64,000 nucleotides of DNA, from positions 1,168,501 to 1,232,500 of the forward strand of contig BRXU01000011.1 of assembly GCA_030267565.1 (NCBI GenBank). Direction: 5' to 3'. A program made the position numbers and the translations under genes. The first letter of the stretch is position 1. Each line of letters opens with the position of its first letter. Below are positions 53,482-64,000 of the stretch, piece after piece. The notes beneath the pieces were generated by a model. The model worked only from the letters and a program-made list of their open reading frames with translations, had not been told where the DNA came from and ran no database searches. The DNA comes from Pleodorina starrii. Lineage: Eukaryota; Chlorophyta; Chlorophyceae; Chlamydomonadales; Volvocaceae.

Positions 53482-56314
53482 ATGACAGTGCCGGCTCCGC
53501 CGCCGCCGGCGGTGCCGGCGACGGCACCTTGTGCGGCCAACGCATCCGTCAGTGCGGAGCCGCCGCTGCGGCCGGCGCATGCTGATAAAGCTTGGGAGTG
53601 GTTCCGAAGTATCGGCTCCCCCAAGTTCCACGTGGCCCCCATGGTTGACCAGGTACGACCCCGTTGACCAGAAGTAAGAGAGAAGCAACTTCACGGGCGC
53701 CCACGCTCCCCCCCTCCCCGGGCTGCCCTGGCCACATTCATGCAGCTATTGGTAGGCCGGCGCCTGCCACCCTGCTGCAACATCTAAGCCCTCGTCCGCC
53801 GCTCCCGCTCCTGGCCATGTCCTCACCCTGCGGCTAACTCCATGCTACCCTCCGTTCGCTGCCCCTGCCCCCCGCTGCCGCCGCCTCCGTCGCCGCTGCC
53901 GCTGCTCTCCCCTCCGCCGCTCTTCAGTCTGAGCTGCCCTTCCGGCTGCTCTGCCGCCGCCACGGTGCCACATGCGCCTACACGCCCATGCTGCACGCGC
54001 GCATCTTCAGCCAGGATAAAAAATACAGGTACGGCACAACCGCCTCAACCACCGCCTGGTCGTCGCGCTTTCCCTACCTTCTGTACACCCCTCACCCCAC
54101 AAGCGCTGCGATTTCTTCTTCATCACCCCCAAGAACGCGTGGGCGAACGGGATAACCCCGTGGTGTATGGCAAACGACCTCTCGGCCGCACCAGTTACGA
54201 CAGGGCCCACATCGCCCCCCTCACCCGTCCCGCACCCACCCACCCGCCCCGCTCCTTTCACCCACCCTCTTTCATTTTTTCTATTACCGGTACCCAACCC
54301 TCCTCCACCACATCGGTTGTCTCCAGGGAGGAGATGCTGACCAGCTCGCCCGAGGACCGTCCGCTGCTGGTGCAGTTCTGCTCCAACGAGCCGCAGCACC
54401 TGCTGGCGGCCGCGCAGCGGGTGGAGGCGATGGGCATTGCGGACGCCATCGACATCAACTTTGGCTGCCCGCAGCGCATCGCCAAGCGGGGCGGCTACGG
54501 GGCCTTCCTCATGGACGACCTGCCCAAGGTGGAGGCGATGGTGCGGCTACTGGCGCAGGTGAGGCCGGAAGGGGGGGGGGGTATAAAGAGAAATCCGCAG
54601 CGGAGAAGGAGACGGCGTTAGCGAACGGACCCAGAACCCAGCAATACGGGGGGTTGGAGTAAGGAAGATACCGCAGCAGCCGGGGAGGGGCCGGGGCGCC
54701 CCGTGCCCCGTCCCGCTCCTCCTCCCCCTGCTCGCCGTCACGCGTGTGGCCCTCCTGCGTCCTGCGCTCCTGCTCTCCCTCAGAATCTGCGCATCCCCGT
54801 GACCGCCAAGATCCGCATCTTCCCGGACCTGGCCAAGACCGTTGCCTACGCGCGCATGGTGGAGGCGGCGGGTGCGTCGCTGGTGGCGGTGCACGGCCGA
54901 CTGCGGGAGCAGAAGGACAACACCGCCACCCGAGCCGACTGGGACGCCATCCGCGCAGTCAAGGCGGCGCTGTCCGTGCCGGTGCTGGCCAACGGCAACA
55001 TACGGCACCTGGGTGACGTGGAGGCGTGCCTGTCGTACACCGGCGCCGACGGCGTGCTGTCGGCGGAGGGCCTGTTGGCGGATCCGGCGCTGTTCGACGG
55101 GCCGGCGAGGGCGGCAGTGGCGGTGGGCGACGTGAGTCTAGGGAGGGTGTGTGGTCGGTTGGGCGGCGTGGTTTTTGGGGGAATGAGAGGTGGAGTCTGG
55201 GGAGGGAGGGTCTGCGGCGAGTGGTGGCGAGTGGCCGAGTGGCCGAGATACCGTCCGTCGCCGCAGTTTGATCTTTCTTACCCGTCATGGCCCCGCACGC
55301 CCCCCTCCAGTACGTGCCGCCGCCCCTGGAGCGCCTGGCCCTGGCTGCCGAGTACATGGCCCTCACCGCGGCGCACCCCGTGCCGCTTCGCATGGTTCGC
55401 GGCCACGTGCACAAGATGATCGGCGACTGGCTGGCGGAGCACACCGACCTGCGGGAGAAGATCAACCGCATGCCGCCTTCCATACAGCTCTTCTTGCAGG
55501 CATGTGCAGCGGGGGGTGAAAAGAAGATACCGCAGCGGAGACGGAGACGGGGGTGGTGTAGGGGAAAAGGGCCGGCGCGTGGGGCACGGAGCATGTGGCC
55601 CAGGGCGGTGGTGGTGGGTGAAGTGCCTTGGGTGGCGGTGGTCCAGCGGGTCATAAAACACGATAATGCCGCAGCGCTCCACGGGGGCCAGAGCAGCGTT
55701 GCAGGGCGAGCGAGGCGCAGGAGGAGGGGCCCGCTGTGAGGGGTGGGGTTGCGTGGATGCGGCACGGGTTACGAAGTTTGCAAGCCGCGTGAGGTGAGTG
55801 TTGAGGGCTCGCGGAAGGCCATGGCGCGAAGCCGGGGTCGTGGTCTGCGAAGTACTGCGGTAGGGTTTGCAGGTTCAGACGTTCCCGTGCGTTGCCATGT
55901 GTACCCCGCACGTCTTGCAGGTGGTGGACGAGATCCTCGCGCGCGCCGCCGCCAGCGGTCGGGGCCATCCGGTGCCGCAACTCAGTGCAGCGGAGCTGGC
56001 CGCCGCGGACCGGGACGAGGCGCGGCGGGTAGGTGGGCGGGCAGGTGGGTGGGTGGGCAGGTGGGCAGCGCTCAGTGTCGAACGGCGGGTTGGTGCCGCA
56101 CTGCGCTCACTCGGCTGACCCAGCTCCTTACCGTTACCAGCTCACCACCTCGAAACCTAAAACCAACTTGCAGGCGGCCATCGAGGAGCAGGAGCGCGAG
56201 GCGGATGCGTTGGACCGATTGGAGCGGCGTGGCGGCGGCTGCGGCTGCGCAGGCGAGGAGGAGGAGGCGGAGGAGCTGCTAATCGACTGGAGCGACGGGG
56301 CCCTCTTCGAGTGA
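53482..56314 (+). CDS. DUS1: tRNA-dihydrouridine synthase, Dus1 type, 429 aa
   Basis: Seven exons: 53482-53652, 53928-54028, 54327-54558, 54784-55131, 55311-55499, 55921-56028, 56174-56314. The FMN enzyme reduces uridine to dihydrouridine in tRNA D loops; Dus1 acts at positions 16/17 in yeast. The TIM-barrel motifs are present: APMVDQSELPFR (52-63), then DINFGCPQ (133-140) with the conserved Cys138, followed by GGYGAFL, the phosphate-binding ANGNI, and the helical C-terminal domain [14 protein letters not shown]. The tail is Asp/Glu-rich. Length matches the family. The first 35 residues are Ala/Pro-rich and could be a targeting or disordered lead. The intron after exon 5 seems to use a GC donor (TTGCAG|GCATGT), because no GT donor nearby keeps the phase. 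Confidence 0.95.
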
Positions 56315-57384
56315 GGCTTCGGCTCTCGTTCCCTTCCCGCGTCTGAAGGCGCGCGGTGGCTAGGTCGAGAGGGCCTGATGAGCGGCGCAGGTTGTGAGGG
56401 TGGAGAGAGTGAGAGCGAGTGCAGAGCGGAAGTGTGGAAGTGATCGAGAGGCGAACCGCCGTGCTCGGCCCCCGACAGCGGAGGGCGGGATTGTTCCTTT
56501 GATAGTGCGGGGGCCGGCTCTCGTGTCCATGAATGCAGGCGGGCGCGCGCTGAGCGCAGCGATAAGTTGAGGGGAGGAGGTGAGCCGATTGGAGCTGCAT
56601 AGCGGGCGGTTAGGTTGTGGCGCGGGCTTTGCGGCGGAGCGGCGTGTGTCTTCTTTGTTCTTTCTCCTGTGCTGCGGAGGGACACGAGCGGCGCCTTCGT
56701 GCTTCTGGCAGTGAAGGTGTTCCTGTACCATGTGAGTCGACGGAACTTTCGAGGTCGAGGACGTGACGGGTGTGGGCCCGTTGCGCCGGGGCGGGCGGTG
56801 CAGTGTATGCTGACCGTGAACCACATCTACGTACCGGGGTGTCTCTGTTGATTAGAGAGGATTTGGTGACTTGAGAGAGTTCGAGCGTGGGTCGCCTTTG
56901 CCCAGCGTTTGCACAGTGAACGAACGAGTGTGCCACTTGGGAGTTGGGACGCACCCACTGAGAGGCTTGCAGAAGCGGAAGTTCGGCCACCAATGATGGT
57001 GTTCGAACCGATATTATTTATTACTGTGTGTATGGTAGCCCCAGGTTGGAGGTGAAGGTGAGAGCGCGACGAGAGCTATGCGCCGCACACGGTGTAACAC
57101 GGTGCCGTACAAAACACGCAAGGATGCAACATAAAATTCCAAGTTCGTAAATTACAAAATGTGGGGTTATGGAGCGAGCTTTGCCCGCATTCACGAACGG
57201 GCTCATTAGCCGGGATAATTAGCCTGGATCCAGGATCCATGGAAATGCGCAACCGAACCGTCGAACGCCTGCGAAGGCCCTAACCTTATGATAACCTAAA
57301 TGTATGACGATATTCTGGAAGCATGAACACTCCTGGCGAACTGTGAGCGAAATAGGGTGTTGTTGCACCGTATTGTCTAGCAAA
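56315..57384. other. Intergenic region after Dus1
   Basis: No gene seen. The Dus1 3' untranslated region probably extends to the TGTAA at 57093-57097. The AT-richer 57100-57380 part is the likely promoter of the coiled-coil gene. Confidence 0.5.
57093..57097 (+). terminator. Candidate poly(A) signal TGTAA
   Basis: TGTAA about 780 bases after the Dus1 stop, with no earlier plus-strand TGTAA noted in between. Confidence 0.45.
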
Positions 57385-60300
57385 ATGCGGTCCAGCAGCC
57401 CGCAGCCTCGCACAAGTGTTCCAAAGCCACAAGCTCAAGCTGTGAAGGCGAAAAGTGGGATACCGCGGTGTGCAGATGACAGTCAGCAAAGGCCAGCTTC
57501 GGCGACACCCTCGTCCGAAGCTGAAGACATGGATGTATACTCCGAAAACCAGCTCCTCGGGCGCCTGCTGCAAGATATGCAGGTATGTAACATGGATAAC
57601 AGGACAAGTGTCAGTGGATCAATGCAAGGCGCAACTGTGCCACTGCTGCCTGCAGGCGAAACTGTCAACTTCAAGTGCCGAGGGTAAACAGCTCTCCGAG
57701 GACGCTCGCAGACGCGATATCGCCATGAAGGGCCTACAGGGCCAGCTTGAGCGCTGCCGTGGCCAAATCCAGGACCTGCAGCGAGAAAACGAGGCCCTGC
57801 GCGCTACCAACGCGTCGCTGGCGGAGCAGCATGACCGGTGAGCACCGCCCGATACGCGCGGGGTCACGTACAAACATGCCGCCGGCTCGGAACTCACGTC
57901 CGCGCTTCTCGGCCCTGCTTCCATCCGCCGCAGAGCTCAAGCAGAGAAGACGCAGCTGCAGGGGGCAGTGGTGGACCTCACCCTCCAGCTGAAGAACCGA
58001 GACGGCTCGGCTGCTCAGCTTCAGGAGCGGTGCAAGGAGCTGGAGCAACAACTCCAGCAGCTGCGGGCGAGCGGTGTCACAGCAGAGCACTTCAGGTAAC
58101 GCGACACGCGGGGTGGCACGAACGCTGCACGTCAAGCCACTGCGCCCTTCCAACACGTCCGTTCCGACTTCGCCTGCGGCGAGACGCACCCTGATGCCAC
58201 GCCCCGGCACCTTTACTCGCATTTGACCGCCTGATCGCGCCGCTTTCCCACTGCCCTCTGCCGACACACGCATTCCCCGACACACGTCAACCTGCCGCCG
58301 GCTCAGACTGCCTTGATGTGTCCCCCAAACAACCCACATCCACGCCCAGAACCGCCTGGACCGGCACGAAACGCGCCACGCGGATCCCCGCCTCCCCCTC
58401 ATTAACCGCCTCCCTCCCTCCCTCCCGCCCCCCTCGGCAGCCAGCAGCTGCAGCGCGTGGAGGCGGTGTACCGCAGCCGACTGGACGCCGTGAAGGAGGA
58501 CTGCCGCGAAAAGCTGGTCGCTCAGGAGGCGGCCGCCCGGGCGCGCCTGGCCGAGGCCCAGGCGGCAACCGCCCAGATGATGAGCGGCGTCAAGCGCGCG
58601 GCCGTGCGGGAGGTCCAGCGTGCGGAGGGGCTCCTCGAGGGCAAGGTGCGTGGAGGGGAGGTCGTTGATCAGTTGAGGAATTGCCCTGTGCTTGTGGTGG
58701 CGGGGGGGAGGGGCTTGTGGTGGCGGGCGATGTCTCAGCCGCAGCTGGGTAGTATTGCGCGCAGCTCCCTTGTAATTGGCCCTGGCCGTGAGGGGCGGAG
58801 GAGGACAAATGAAGGGTTGGAGGACAAGTGAAGGGTTGGAGGACAAGGACTAGCTCACCCTGCGTAGCCTGTGCGGCGGTGCGGGTGGGCAAGCAGGCAC
58901 AGCGATCCTGCAGCTCCCACACGCCGCATGTTTGTCGTGCTCCAGCTTCGGGCAGCTCTTCCCGTGTGGCCCCCCAGGTGATGGACCAGCTGCGGGTGCT
59001 TGACCAGCTGGCGAAGCGGTGCCGCGCCCTGGAGGCCAGAACCGCGGACATGCGGCCGCTGGCGGCGGCGGCGAACAAGGCGCGGGCGCGCGTTGCGGAG
59101 CTGGAGAGGCGGCTCCAGGAGGCGGAGGAGGCAGCCGCTGCCGCTGCGATGAGGTGTGGACGCCATGGGGAGGTTGGATGTGCGGATGTGCACCGCAGGC
59201 AATGCACTGCAGGCAGTGCGTGTTGACGGGGCGAGCTGGACTTGCTACAGGTGTTGTGTGGGTACTGCAAGCCTCTTTGGTATCCTCTGGGTCCACTGTA
59301 ATCAGATTCGTTCAAGCCTCTTGATATGCGGTCCCGTCCCTCTCATTCCCTCGCAGCGGGGGCGGGTGTTGTTGCTGCTGCCACAACTGCGCCGCGGAGC
59401 AGAACGACTCGGCAGCGGAGTTGGAGGGCGAGCTCGCCGCCGTCCAACAGAGGTACGCGGCCCTGTGTGTCAATGCGCGGCACCCTCGGTCAGCGCGCGG
59501 CTGTCGGTGTGTGTGTGTCTCATTGGTCTGCCCCGCTTTCGTCAGGCGAAGGCCTCCGCGGTCGCCCTGCGTATCGGTAACCGCCGGCGTCGCAGGCTTG
59601 CAGCGGTTCGCGGGGAGGCGGTGGAGCAGGCGGAGCTGGTGGCGCAGCTCCAATCGGAGCTCGTGACGGCGCAGCATGCACGGGTCGCGGCGGAGGAGCG
59701 GTTGGAGGCAGCAGAGGCGACGTGCCGGGTGCGTTGCGTCGCCCGGGAGAGTCCGGAGCGCAGCCTCCACAGGGTTCTTGTCGGGAGACAGGGTCAACCA
59801 TAACAGGGTAAACCGTATCACGCCGCATACCACACCAATTCCTGTTACGGCTCAATGTGCTGAAGAACCGGGCTGACGAGTGCTACCTGTGCGCTTGCAG
59901 GAGCTTCGGACGGACAACGTGGCTCTGCGCACGCAGCTCCTGGCGGCCGCAGCACCGAACGCGGGCCGCCGCGGTGACACATCTGCACCAGAGGTAGAAG
60001 CCGGGTTTGTCTGAGCAAAAGCCGTGGTCACGGGTCCCAGCTTGTTGCCTCAGGCATGGCGCCCGTTCGGTGATTTTATGTTATAGCTGTTGTCTCCGGG
60101 TGCAGTACTCGATGCGTCACGGTCGACAACAAGCGCTGGCGCCGGTCTGGGGCAATTCCTCAAGCCTGCCACTCCAGTGTAGCCACGCAGGGAATGGGAG
60201 ACCCGCAAGCAATCATTCTGCTTGTTGCTCCCTACCGCAATCCAGGGATGGCACAACGGCGGGCCGCAGTCGTCCGGAGCGGCCGGGGACAGGGCGGCGG

Positions 60301-60838
60301 CTGCGGCGTCCCGCGAGCGCGAGGCCGCTGCCCACGCGGCGGCGTTGCGCGCGGCGGAGGCCGACGCCGCCAGCCGGGAGATGCTGCAGCAGGCGCGGAG
60401 AGAGCAGGTGGCGGCGTCGCTTGCCCTGCTGAGCCAGCTGCGCAGGATGCAGGCGCTCGAGTGCATGCGGTTGAATGATCTGCAGGTGAGGGTCCGAGGG
60501 TACGGCCGTGGGGTTCCATCTGCGTTGAATATACCGTAAGCGGACGGAAAGTCATCAGTGCTGGGAAGTGCATTGCGACGCTGTTAGTTGCAGTGGCGTG
60601 TGCTCGCTTGACGACCAGCAGGGCCGTTGGAGCTTGGAGGGCTGGGCGCCCCCTGGGCACACACCGCGTTCGAGCTGAGGATTGGCGGCTGTGCGCATCC
60701 ATTCACGAGCGCTGCTTGCTGCGATAGGCCGAGTGGTTCGACGTACTGAGGCACGGACTGCGGGCTTGTTTGCAGGAGATACACGACCTCGAGCGGCGCC
60801 TGGCGGTAGTGCGCAGAGAGAGCGCGCAGCCGGGATGA
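57385..60838 (+). CDS. Coiled-coil protein of unknown function, 515 aa
   Basis: Ten exons: 57385-57582, 57656-57837, 57934-58095, 58441-58645, 58978-59153, 59357-59452, 59596-59728, 59901-59993, 60246-60485, 60776-60838; all phases agree. A Ser/Pro/Gln-rich head of about 50 residues is followed by nearly continuous heptad-type helix rich in Leu, Glu, Gln and Arg, ending EIHDLERRLAVVRRESAQPG. Exon 6 begins with an unusual cysteine cluster (GGGCCCCCHNC) that breaks the helix. A second break, Gly/Pro-rich, is near exons 8/9. Exon 4 has two possible acceptors three bases apart. No family is recognised. A structural part of cytoskeleton, cilium or Golgi is possible for such a protein, but nothing here decides it. 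Confidence 0.8.
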
Positions 60839-61108
60839 TGGATGCGGACGAGCCCTTGCCGACCGCTGGCCCTACTCGCCCAATCGGGCTGCGAACACGG
60901 GAGGTGCGTTTTACCGGCGCAGCGAGGGAGCCTGTCAGTCTGTCTCAGTCCGCGGCACAACAAGACCGCCGGGTTTTAAAAATGGCGACATTGCACACGA
61001 CGTGGCGACGCTGCCTTAAGACGCGTGGGTGTGCGGGGCGCTTCTGGTGCCAACAGAAGCGTCCACCTGGGGTTGCGGTCGTGTGAAGGGCCGTTGGGGG
61101 TCGGAGTG

Positions 61109-61195
61109 GCACCGCTCCGCGTCAGCCAACAACGCTACCGGTTCGGCAGCTGCCGCTCCGAACCGGTAGCGTTGTTGGCTGACGCGGAGCGGTGC
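61109..61195. repeat. Perfect 38-bp inverted repeat with 11-base loop
   Basis: The left arm 61109-61146 (GCACCGCTCCGCGTC...GGTTCGG) is the exact reverse complement of the right arm 61158-61195. The loop 61147-61157 reads CAGCTGCCGCT. A transcript from either strand would fold into a very stable hairpin. Confidence 0.95.
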
Positions 61196-61719
61196 GGTGC
61201 GGTGGAATGCGGCGCGACGTATACACCTGCTGAGAGCCCACGACAATGGTGCCCCCTTGTGTTACTGCTTCCGTACCTGCAGAGGAGCCAAGCTACATAA
61301 GAACTCGAGAGGCCCGAGCCGTGGAGGGGGTGGCGTGGCATTGAGCGGTTGTGAGGCCGGGCGGTCTATGGCACACGCTGCAAACAAATGCGTCTTGGGC
61401 AGATACCCGCAAGGGTGGTCAGACCACCTTACCCCATTTCAGCACCACGTGCTATCACCAGCCGGATCAGAGGAAACTTTGTTGTTTGGTACCGTAATAA
61501 TTAGCTGCAGAGGCACCGACCCCACTACGATGAATGGTGAGCAGGAGCAGCACGGAGAGAGGTGGATTTGTTGTGAATCTCTGGTTGCTCATGGGTTCTG
61601 CCGTCTGCACGTCAAGTGTCAGATGTGGTACAGTGAGGTGCAGCTGGTGGTGCATGTGGCATAACAGGCATCTCTCGTGGCATTACAAACTCAGAAAGGG
61701 CCACGAAGCCTACACGTAT

Positions 61720-61724
61720 TGTAA
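61720..61724 (+). terminator. Candidate poly(A) signal TGTAA
   Basis: TGTAA about 880 bases after the coiled-coil stop codon. If used, the hairpin at 61109-61195 would lie within the 3' untranslated region. Confidence 0.4.
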
Positions 61725-62457
61725 CGACACTAAAGAGATGTGGCAGCCAGAGGTATGACGCAGGTATGGACCGGAGCTGCACCGGCAGGCGCGGGCGGTC
61801 CTCGGTGTCCCCCACACCCCCAGTAAAAGGAACACTTCATGTGCATGGCCATAGCTTACGACATGAAGAATGGGAATGGCGATGGCAAGAAGAAAAAACT
61901 TCCCGGGAACTTGAACATTCCTTCCCCCGAAGTCCTCTAGACAGTCCAGCCACAGCTGGGCCCCCGTTCCGGGTCAGTCCGTTTCGCTATTGCGCGATGC
62001 AGCTTTCCAGGGATCCAAACCCGACGATCTATAAGATAAGTTGTCGCCGTTTACCTCTGCATCCCAACGACCAGTTATAATCGTCAGTGAGAACAAGTTG
62101 TAACATGTGCGAAGCAACAAGCGCCCACGAGGCCTGCTGCATTATTCTTATTATGGTATTGTACATTCAAAAGTTCGCAAAGCGTATAACATAGCAATTG
62201 CTAGTTGGCTACTAATCTACAAGGCAATCCCTCATGCTGTGCCTGCTGTCAATACAAACTTTGCAGTACATCATTGAGTCTGTCCTTGCATAAAGCTGTC
62301 ATAAAGCTAGTTATCCACAACTTACAATTTGCGCTTCCAAGCATAACGCTACAAAATCCTTAGTCAAATATTTACAACCTTTTGCCCACTGTCAAGCGAT
62401 GGCTCGATTGCTTTTACAAGTGAGTTTCAGCCGACTCGCTTAGAAACTGGTTCCCAA

Positions 62458-63423
62458 ATGCTTTTCGACTTATGTGTGGCTCAATTTGCGTCTCAGGGTG
62501 CTGTGGCCGAGTCGCACGAGGCCTCCAAAATGGGCGGACTGGCAGGGGGAGCTTGGCTCGGAATTGGCATCGTCATCGGTTTTGTACTCGGCATCTGCAC
62601 GTATGCCACTGTATGCTATATTCTTCGGCGGAAGGTAAGCAAACGCCTTGGGGTTTATGACGGCGCTTAGGACGCATTGACGCTGACAATGTCCTCTTGG
62701 TCCTCTTGGACGCAGAACCTTACGCCTCCATCTCAAGTTCGGCCCAGTGCCCAACGAATCAGCACCGGTGGCTTTAGCAACATCGCGCCTGATCTCCGCA
62801 CGACGCCTTCTGCCAACAACCTGACCACGCTTGCGCCGCTGCCAACCAAACCGTCTTCCGCCGAGGCCGCGTTCTTCTCGCCCCTGCAGACCAGCATCGC
62901 GAAGGCGACCAACATCCGTGGCAGCACCAACACTGCCGCGCTTTCCGACCCGGCGCTGTATGGTAGCCATGGCTTTGCGCTTCTGCAGGTCAATCCGAAC
63001 GCAGCGGGCGCCGCCGCATTCATGCAGCCCGACACAGAAGCCAACGGTGCCGCCGCGCCCAACGCATCTGTCCCCGCCACCACTTACCCAGTCAACGATG
63101 CCGCGACACCCAAAGTCGACCGTCTCGTGACGCAGCCGTCAGGCCGTGACACGGCCGATCAGGGGCTTCAGGCTCGCCAGCCGCACCAGCGGGGGGTGTC
63201 CGTCGCTGACGCTTATGGCGCGGAAGACCTGGACGACGAATGGGCCGTCGTCCTGGGCGACCTTGACAGCATGCTGGCCCAGAAGGGCCAGCCGGGTCTG
63301 GCGTCCCCCGAGCGCGCCGTGGCAGTCCGCCGCCTCATCGGCATCACGGGCAGCCGTGGCATGCAGTATGCTCTGGAGGCTGCGCTGCAGGATGTCATGC
63401 GGTACCGCGCCAGGCAGCAGTGA
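62458..63423 (+). CDS. Single-pass membrane protein of unknown function, about 294 aa
   Basis: Two exons, 62458-62634 and 62716-63423, are joined at phase 0 (GAAG|GTAAGC...CGCAG). One strong membrane helix, AWLGIGIVIGFVLGICTYAT followed by VCYILRRK, lies at about residues 32-56. The positive stop-transfer end suggests the rest faces the cytosol. The long tail is Thr/Ala/Asn/Pro-rich and ends in a more ordered region (DEWAVVLGDLDSMLAQ and MQYALEAALQDVMRYRAR). The ATG at 62458 is the first in frame. A CTCAG acceptor-like site at 62496 and an ATG at 62530 leave the true start open, and an upstream signal exon is possible. No family is recognised. Confidence 0.72.
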
Positions 63424-64000
63424 TCGCAGTGGCAGGCATTGGATACCTGCCCAGAACAGTGGATTTTGAGCTTTTTCGACAACATGAACTTGCTGGTGTG
63501 ATGCTTATGAACTGTGAAGGGCCCTCCCGTTCGATTTCGCCCAGGGAAATTCCAATACATGTTAAATGGTTTGATGCCCGCTTGCGTTCTGTTGGTTGCG
63601 ATAGTTAACATAAGCACATGCAGGTTGCGTTGGTACAGTCATGGCTAATTGAAATCATGGTTACGGGCTTTCTGCGTGTGCACGTGTATAGCAGGTGGTT
63701 GGTTGCGCGTGATTTCGCTGATTTTAGCAGGTGGTTTGTTAAGATGCGTTTACCCTGGCATAGCCGGGTGATGGTTGTGACGGGCGGTCCGTTCCGCAAA
63801 GACCTCCTGGTCACCAACCCCGAAACTGTGTGCGCTTAGATCACACTGGTTTCGCTGGCTTTGACACTCTTGATAACAATACATCCGTCCACAGATACGT
63901 ACCGTGAGAAAAACCCTGCAATACAGACTGTTCTACGTTCGGGTCTGGGGCCCACTGTAACACCTATCGGACTGCTACCGGGCGCTCCTTACGACCACCT
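63424..64000 (+). other. 3' untranslated region of the membrane-protein gene
   Basis: No exon is seen. TGTAA at 63956-63960 followed by a further 40 bases to the window end fits the poly(A) signal of the gene ending at 63423. Confidence 0.5.

Larger units (their letters stand above)
60839..62457. other. Intergenic region with a long hairpin
   Basis: The first part should be the coiled-coil gene's 3' untranslated region, with a TGTAA at 61720-61724 and another at 62099-62103. A perfect inverted repeat lies at 61109-61195. The part from 62100 to 62457 is AT-rich and should hold the next promoter. No coding exon is supported. Confidence 0.5.

Overview
The window looks like nuclear DNA of a volvocine green alga (Chlamydomonas, Gonium or Volvox relatives). 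Signs are the very high GC content, genes split into many short exons with GTGAGT/GTGCGT donors and CAG acceptors, TGTAA poly(A) signals, Ala/Gly/Pro/Gln-rich low-complexity proteins, a ciliary/centriolar FAM161-type gene and a plant-type organellar methionyl-tRNA synthetase. The species cannot be fixed from the sequence alone. All exon models below were built by hand from splice signals and reading-frame phase; no transcript data were available. Layout from left to right. A giant low-complexity protein gene (minus) runs off the left edge and begins near 6742. Next come a 1100-residue Ser/Pro/Gln-rich protein (minus, 9679-13288) and, from a shared 0.5-kb divergent promoter region, a 1075-residue low-complexity protein (plus, 13811-17305). 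A 28-exon FAM161-family gene (minus, 20320-32164) follows. The stretch 33.0-40.2 kb is a lower-GC island of nested mobile DNA: a tandem ~440-bp repeat is split by a 5.1-kb hAT-like element (34830-39925), which carries a possible small secreted-protein gene. That gene is itself split by a seven-unit head-to-tail array of a ~483-bp inverted-repeat element containing a tRNA-like (A box/B box) segment. To the right lies a compact housekeeping block: a histidine-phosphatase gene (minus, 40608-42534) divergent from organellar methionyl-tRNA synthetase (plus, 42897-49864), then sphingoid-base hydroxylase (50813-51754), tRNA-dihydrouridine synthase Dus1 (53482-56314), a coiled-coil protein (57385-60838) and a single-pass membrane protein (62458-63423), all on the plus strand. 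The genes do not form one pathway. Two act on tRNA (MetRS and Dus1), one on sphingolipids, one probably at the centriole or ciliary base, and several are lineage-type proteins without a recognisable function. The most interesting content is the nested transposon structure at 33-40 kb, a perfect 38-bp hairpin behind the coiled-coil gene, and three apparent GC-AG introns in conserved genes.
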